Assembly: GCA_964019425.1 (NCBI GenBank)
Contig: OZ025785.1
Location: 891,501 to 955,500, forward strand
DNA: 64,000 nucleotides
Origin: Flectonema sp. DT1601
Lineage: Eukaryota; Euglenozoa; Diplonemea; Diplonemida; Diplonemidae
Reading direction: 5' to 3'
A program made the translations under genes and the position numbers. The notes under the pieces were generated by a model that saw only the letters and a list, made by a program, of their open reading frames with translations, was not told the DNA's origin and searched no databases. Shown here piece by piece: positions 63,010-64,000 of the stretch. Numbering within the stretch: the stretch's first letter is position 1; every line of letters begins with the position of its first letter.

Positions 63010-63792
63010 CTAAAAGTTATTCCTCCGTTCACGTACAGCAGTAAATACTTCCAAGTCAGTAGCCGTATTTGAGAATCCCATACTCCCTCTGAGTACACCG
63101 CAGGCAGATCTAAGAAAGGGATTGGTGTCTAATTCAGTTTGAATTGTTGTTGGAATGGTTGCTATGTTTTTACTACGAGCAGTCATCACTTCCTCATGAC
63201 GAGTTTGAAGAAGAGGATTGTTTCCGTCAACAGTAAGAGAAAAGTTCGCATTATGAGCTGTGTATTCATGCGCGCAATAAACTTCTGTTGATGGCGGTAG
63301 TGACATTAATTTTTGAAGACTGCTGAGCATTTGTGAAGGTGTGCCTTCAAAGAGTCTTCCACAACCCATAGAAAACAGAGTATCTCCAACAAATACTTTA
63401 TTACATTTATTAAAATAATAACAAATATGATCAATAGTGTGTCCAGGGGTTTCTATGACTCTGGCGGTATGGTTTCCTATTAATATTTCATCACCATCGC
63501 ATAGTTTTCTCGTTATTTCTGGTATTCTATGACTTCCTTTAGATGACCCCCATACCTCACATGAATATTTATTTACTAGTTCGGTATTTCCTCCAACATG
63601 ATCAGCATGATGATGTGTGTTCAATATAATATCAAGGTTCCATCCCTGTTGATCTAAGGCTTCACAAATTGGCCCTACCTCAGGAGTGTCAACCACTGCT
63701 GTACAACCATTATCGTGTAGTAGCCAGGCATAATTATCATCTAGACAAGGGACCCTAATTACAGACATTAGGTGTTTCATAGATCGACGCAT
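63010..63792 (-). CDS. HAGH: Hydroxyacylglutathione hydrolase (glyoxalase II)
   Basis: A single exon of 260 residues, the normal length. The metallo-beta-lactamase metal motif is intact (LNTHHHADHVGGN), with further ligands at ETPGHTIDHICYYF, FVGDTLFSMGCGRLFEGTP and YCAHEYTAHNANFS. It hydrolyses S-lactoylglutathione to lactate and glutathione, the second step of methylglyoxal detoxification, in cytosol or mitochondria. The N-terminal MRRSMKHLM could be a weak mitochondrial presequence; the core MSVIRVPCLDDNYAWLL begins at residue 9, so either ATG may serve. The CAAGTCAATCAG site ends 4 nt before the first ATG. The right-edge fragment ends 55 nt upstream. Confidence 0.95.
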   Translation of the reverse strand: MRRSMKHLMSVIRVPCLDDNYAWLLHDNGCTAVVDTPEVGPICEALDQQGWNLDIILNTHHHADHVGGNTELVNKYSCEVWGSSKGSHRIPEITRKLCDGDEILIGNHTARVIETPGHTIDHICYYFNKCNKVFVGDTLFSMGCGRLFEGTPSQMLSSLQKLMSLPPSTEVYCAHEYTAHNANFSLTVDGNNPLLQTRHEEVMTARSKNIATIPTTIQTELDTNPFLRSACGVLRGSMGFSNTATDLEVFTAVRERRNNF

Positions 63793-63847
63793 GTTGCTGA
63801 TTGACTTGAAAAATTTTAAGTAATCACGTGTGTTAGTTAGGTATTAA

Positions 63848-64000
63848 TTAGTTATCAAAAAAAAAACAATAAAATTTCAATCCGACAACGACCTCCAGGC
63901 TTTCGACAGTCGGTAACCTCGGTATTAACATGCCGAGCTCTCTTAAGCGCGGGTGCTCCCCTCCGCCCCACCAAGCAACAGTGTTTGGGTCGACACCAGG
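63848..64000 (-). CDS. Possible 3' end of another gene, cut by the window edge
   Basis: On the minus strand a frame is open from the right edge for 50 codons (PGVDPNTVAWWGGGEHPRLR, then ELGMLIPRLPTVESLEVVVG) to a TAA. It is distinctly less AT-rich than intergenic DNA here, and the preceding sequence is outside the window. The last residues (CFFFDN) come from a T-run, so the true end may differ. No family is recognised. A chance open frame is possible. Confidence 0.3.
   Translation of the reverse strand, partial: PGVDPNTVAWWGGGEHPRLRELGMLIPRLPTVESLEVVVGLKFYCFFFDN

Overview
The window is nuclear DNA from an AT-rich unicellular eukaryote, almost certainly a flagellate. It uses the standard genetic code, since TAA, TAG and TGA all end genes. 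I support 29 protein genes plus one doubtful fragment at the right edge, and every one is read from the minus strand. The chance of that with random orientation is about 4e-9, so this is one directional gene cluster. Nearly every start codon has a pyrimidine-rich stretch ending in AG about 10-45 nt upstream on the coding strand, the layout expected of spliced-leader trans-splicing of polycistronic transcripts. Directional clusters with trans-splicing are known in Euglenozoa and in dinoflagellates and their relatives. I cannot choose between these from the sequence, and no spliced-leader RNA gene was recognised.

Fifteen short cis-introns (64-152 nt) could be placed by reading frame. All begin GT (mostly GTATGT) and all end in AACAG behind an A-rich, often CAA-repeating stretch with no pyrimidine tract. 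This differs from the pyrimidine-rich sites in front of the start codons and is the most unusual signal in the window.

Layout, left to right. 1-8.2 kb: a secreted PQQ-like propeller protein (cut by the edge), a cytochrome b5/acyl-CoA dehydrogenase fusion, a membrane-anchored FkbM methyltransferase, a PPR-like protein and a small spliced gene. 8.2-14.3 kb: a 6-kb stretch without genes, full of A and T homopolymers. 14.3-28.5 kb: small single-span membrane proteins, a giant MORN-repeat protein, an ATG12-like ubiquitin-fold protein, an LRR protein, coiled-coil proteins and an IQANK1-like ankyrin protein. 29.3-34.8 kb: a TM9/nonaspanin and a second, much larger LRR protein with a partial tandem duplication at its 3' end. 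36.6-52.2 kb: an esterase, a flavin monooxygenase, a spectrin-like coiled-coil protein, PLPBP, a Lys-rich protein, a five-exon PI-PLC and U2A'. 52.2-55.1 kb: repeats only. 55.1-64 kb: a Ser/Arg-tailed protein, a FOXRED2-like oxidoreductase, a degenerate mitochondrial carrier with a UBA-like N-terminus, a lectin-like membrane protein abutting a methyltransferase-like gene, and glyoxalase II.

The genes do not form one pathway. Several (MORN, IQANK1-like, spectrin-like, long coiled coils) suggest flagellar or cortical cytoskeleton. The rest are housekeeping: lipid oxidation and signalling, vesicle traffic, splicing, detoxification and organelle RNA metabolism. Four copies of a short poly(A)-tailed dispersed repeat, all on the plus strand, lie between genes. 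No virus-derived element, CRISPR array, rRNA or convincing tRNA was seen.
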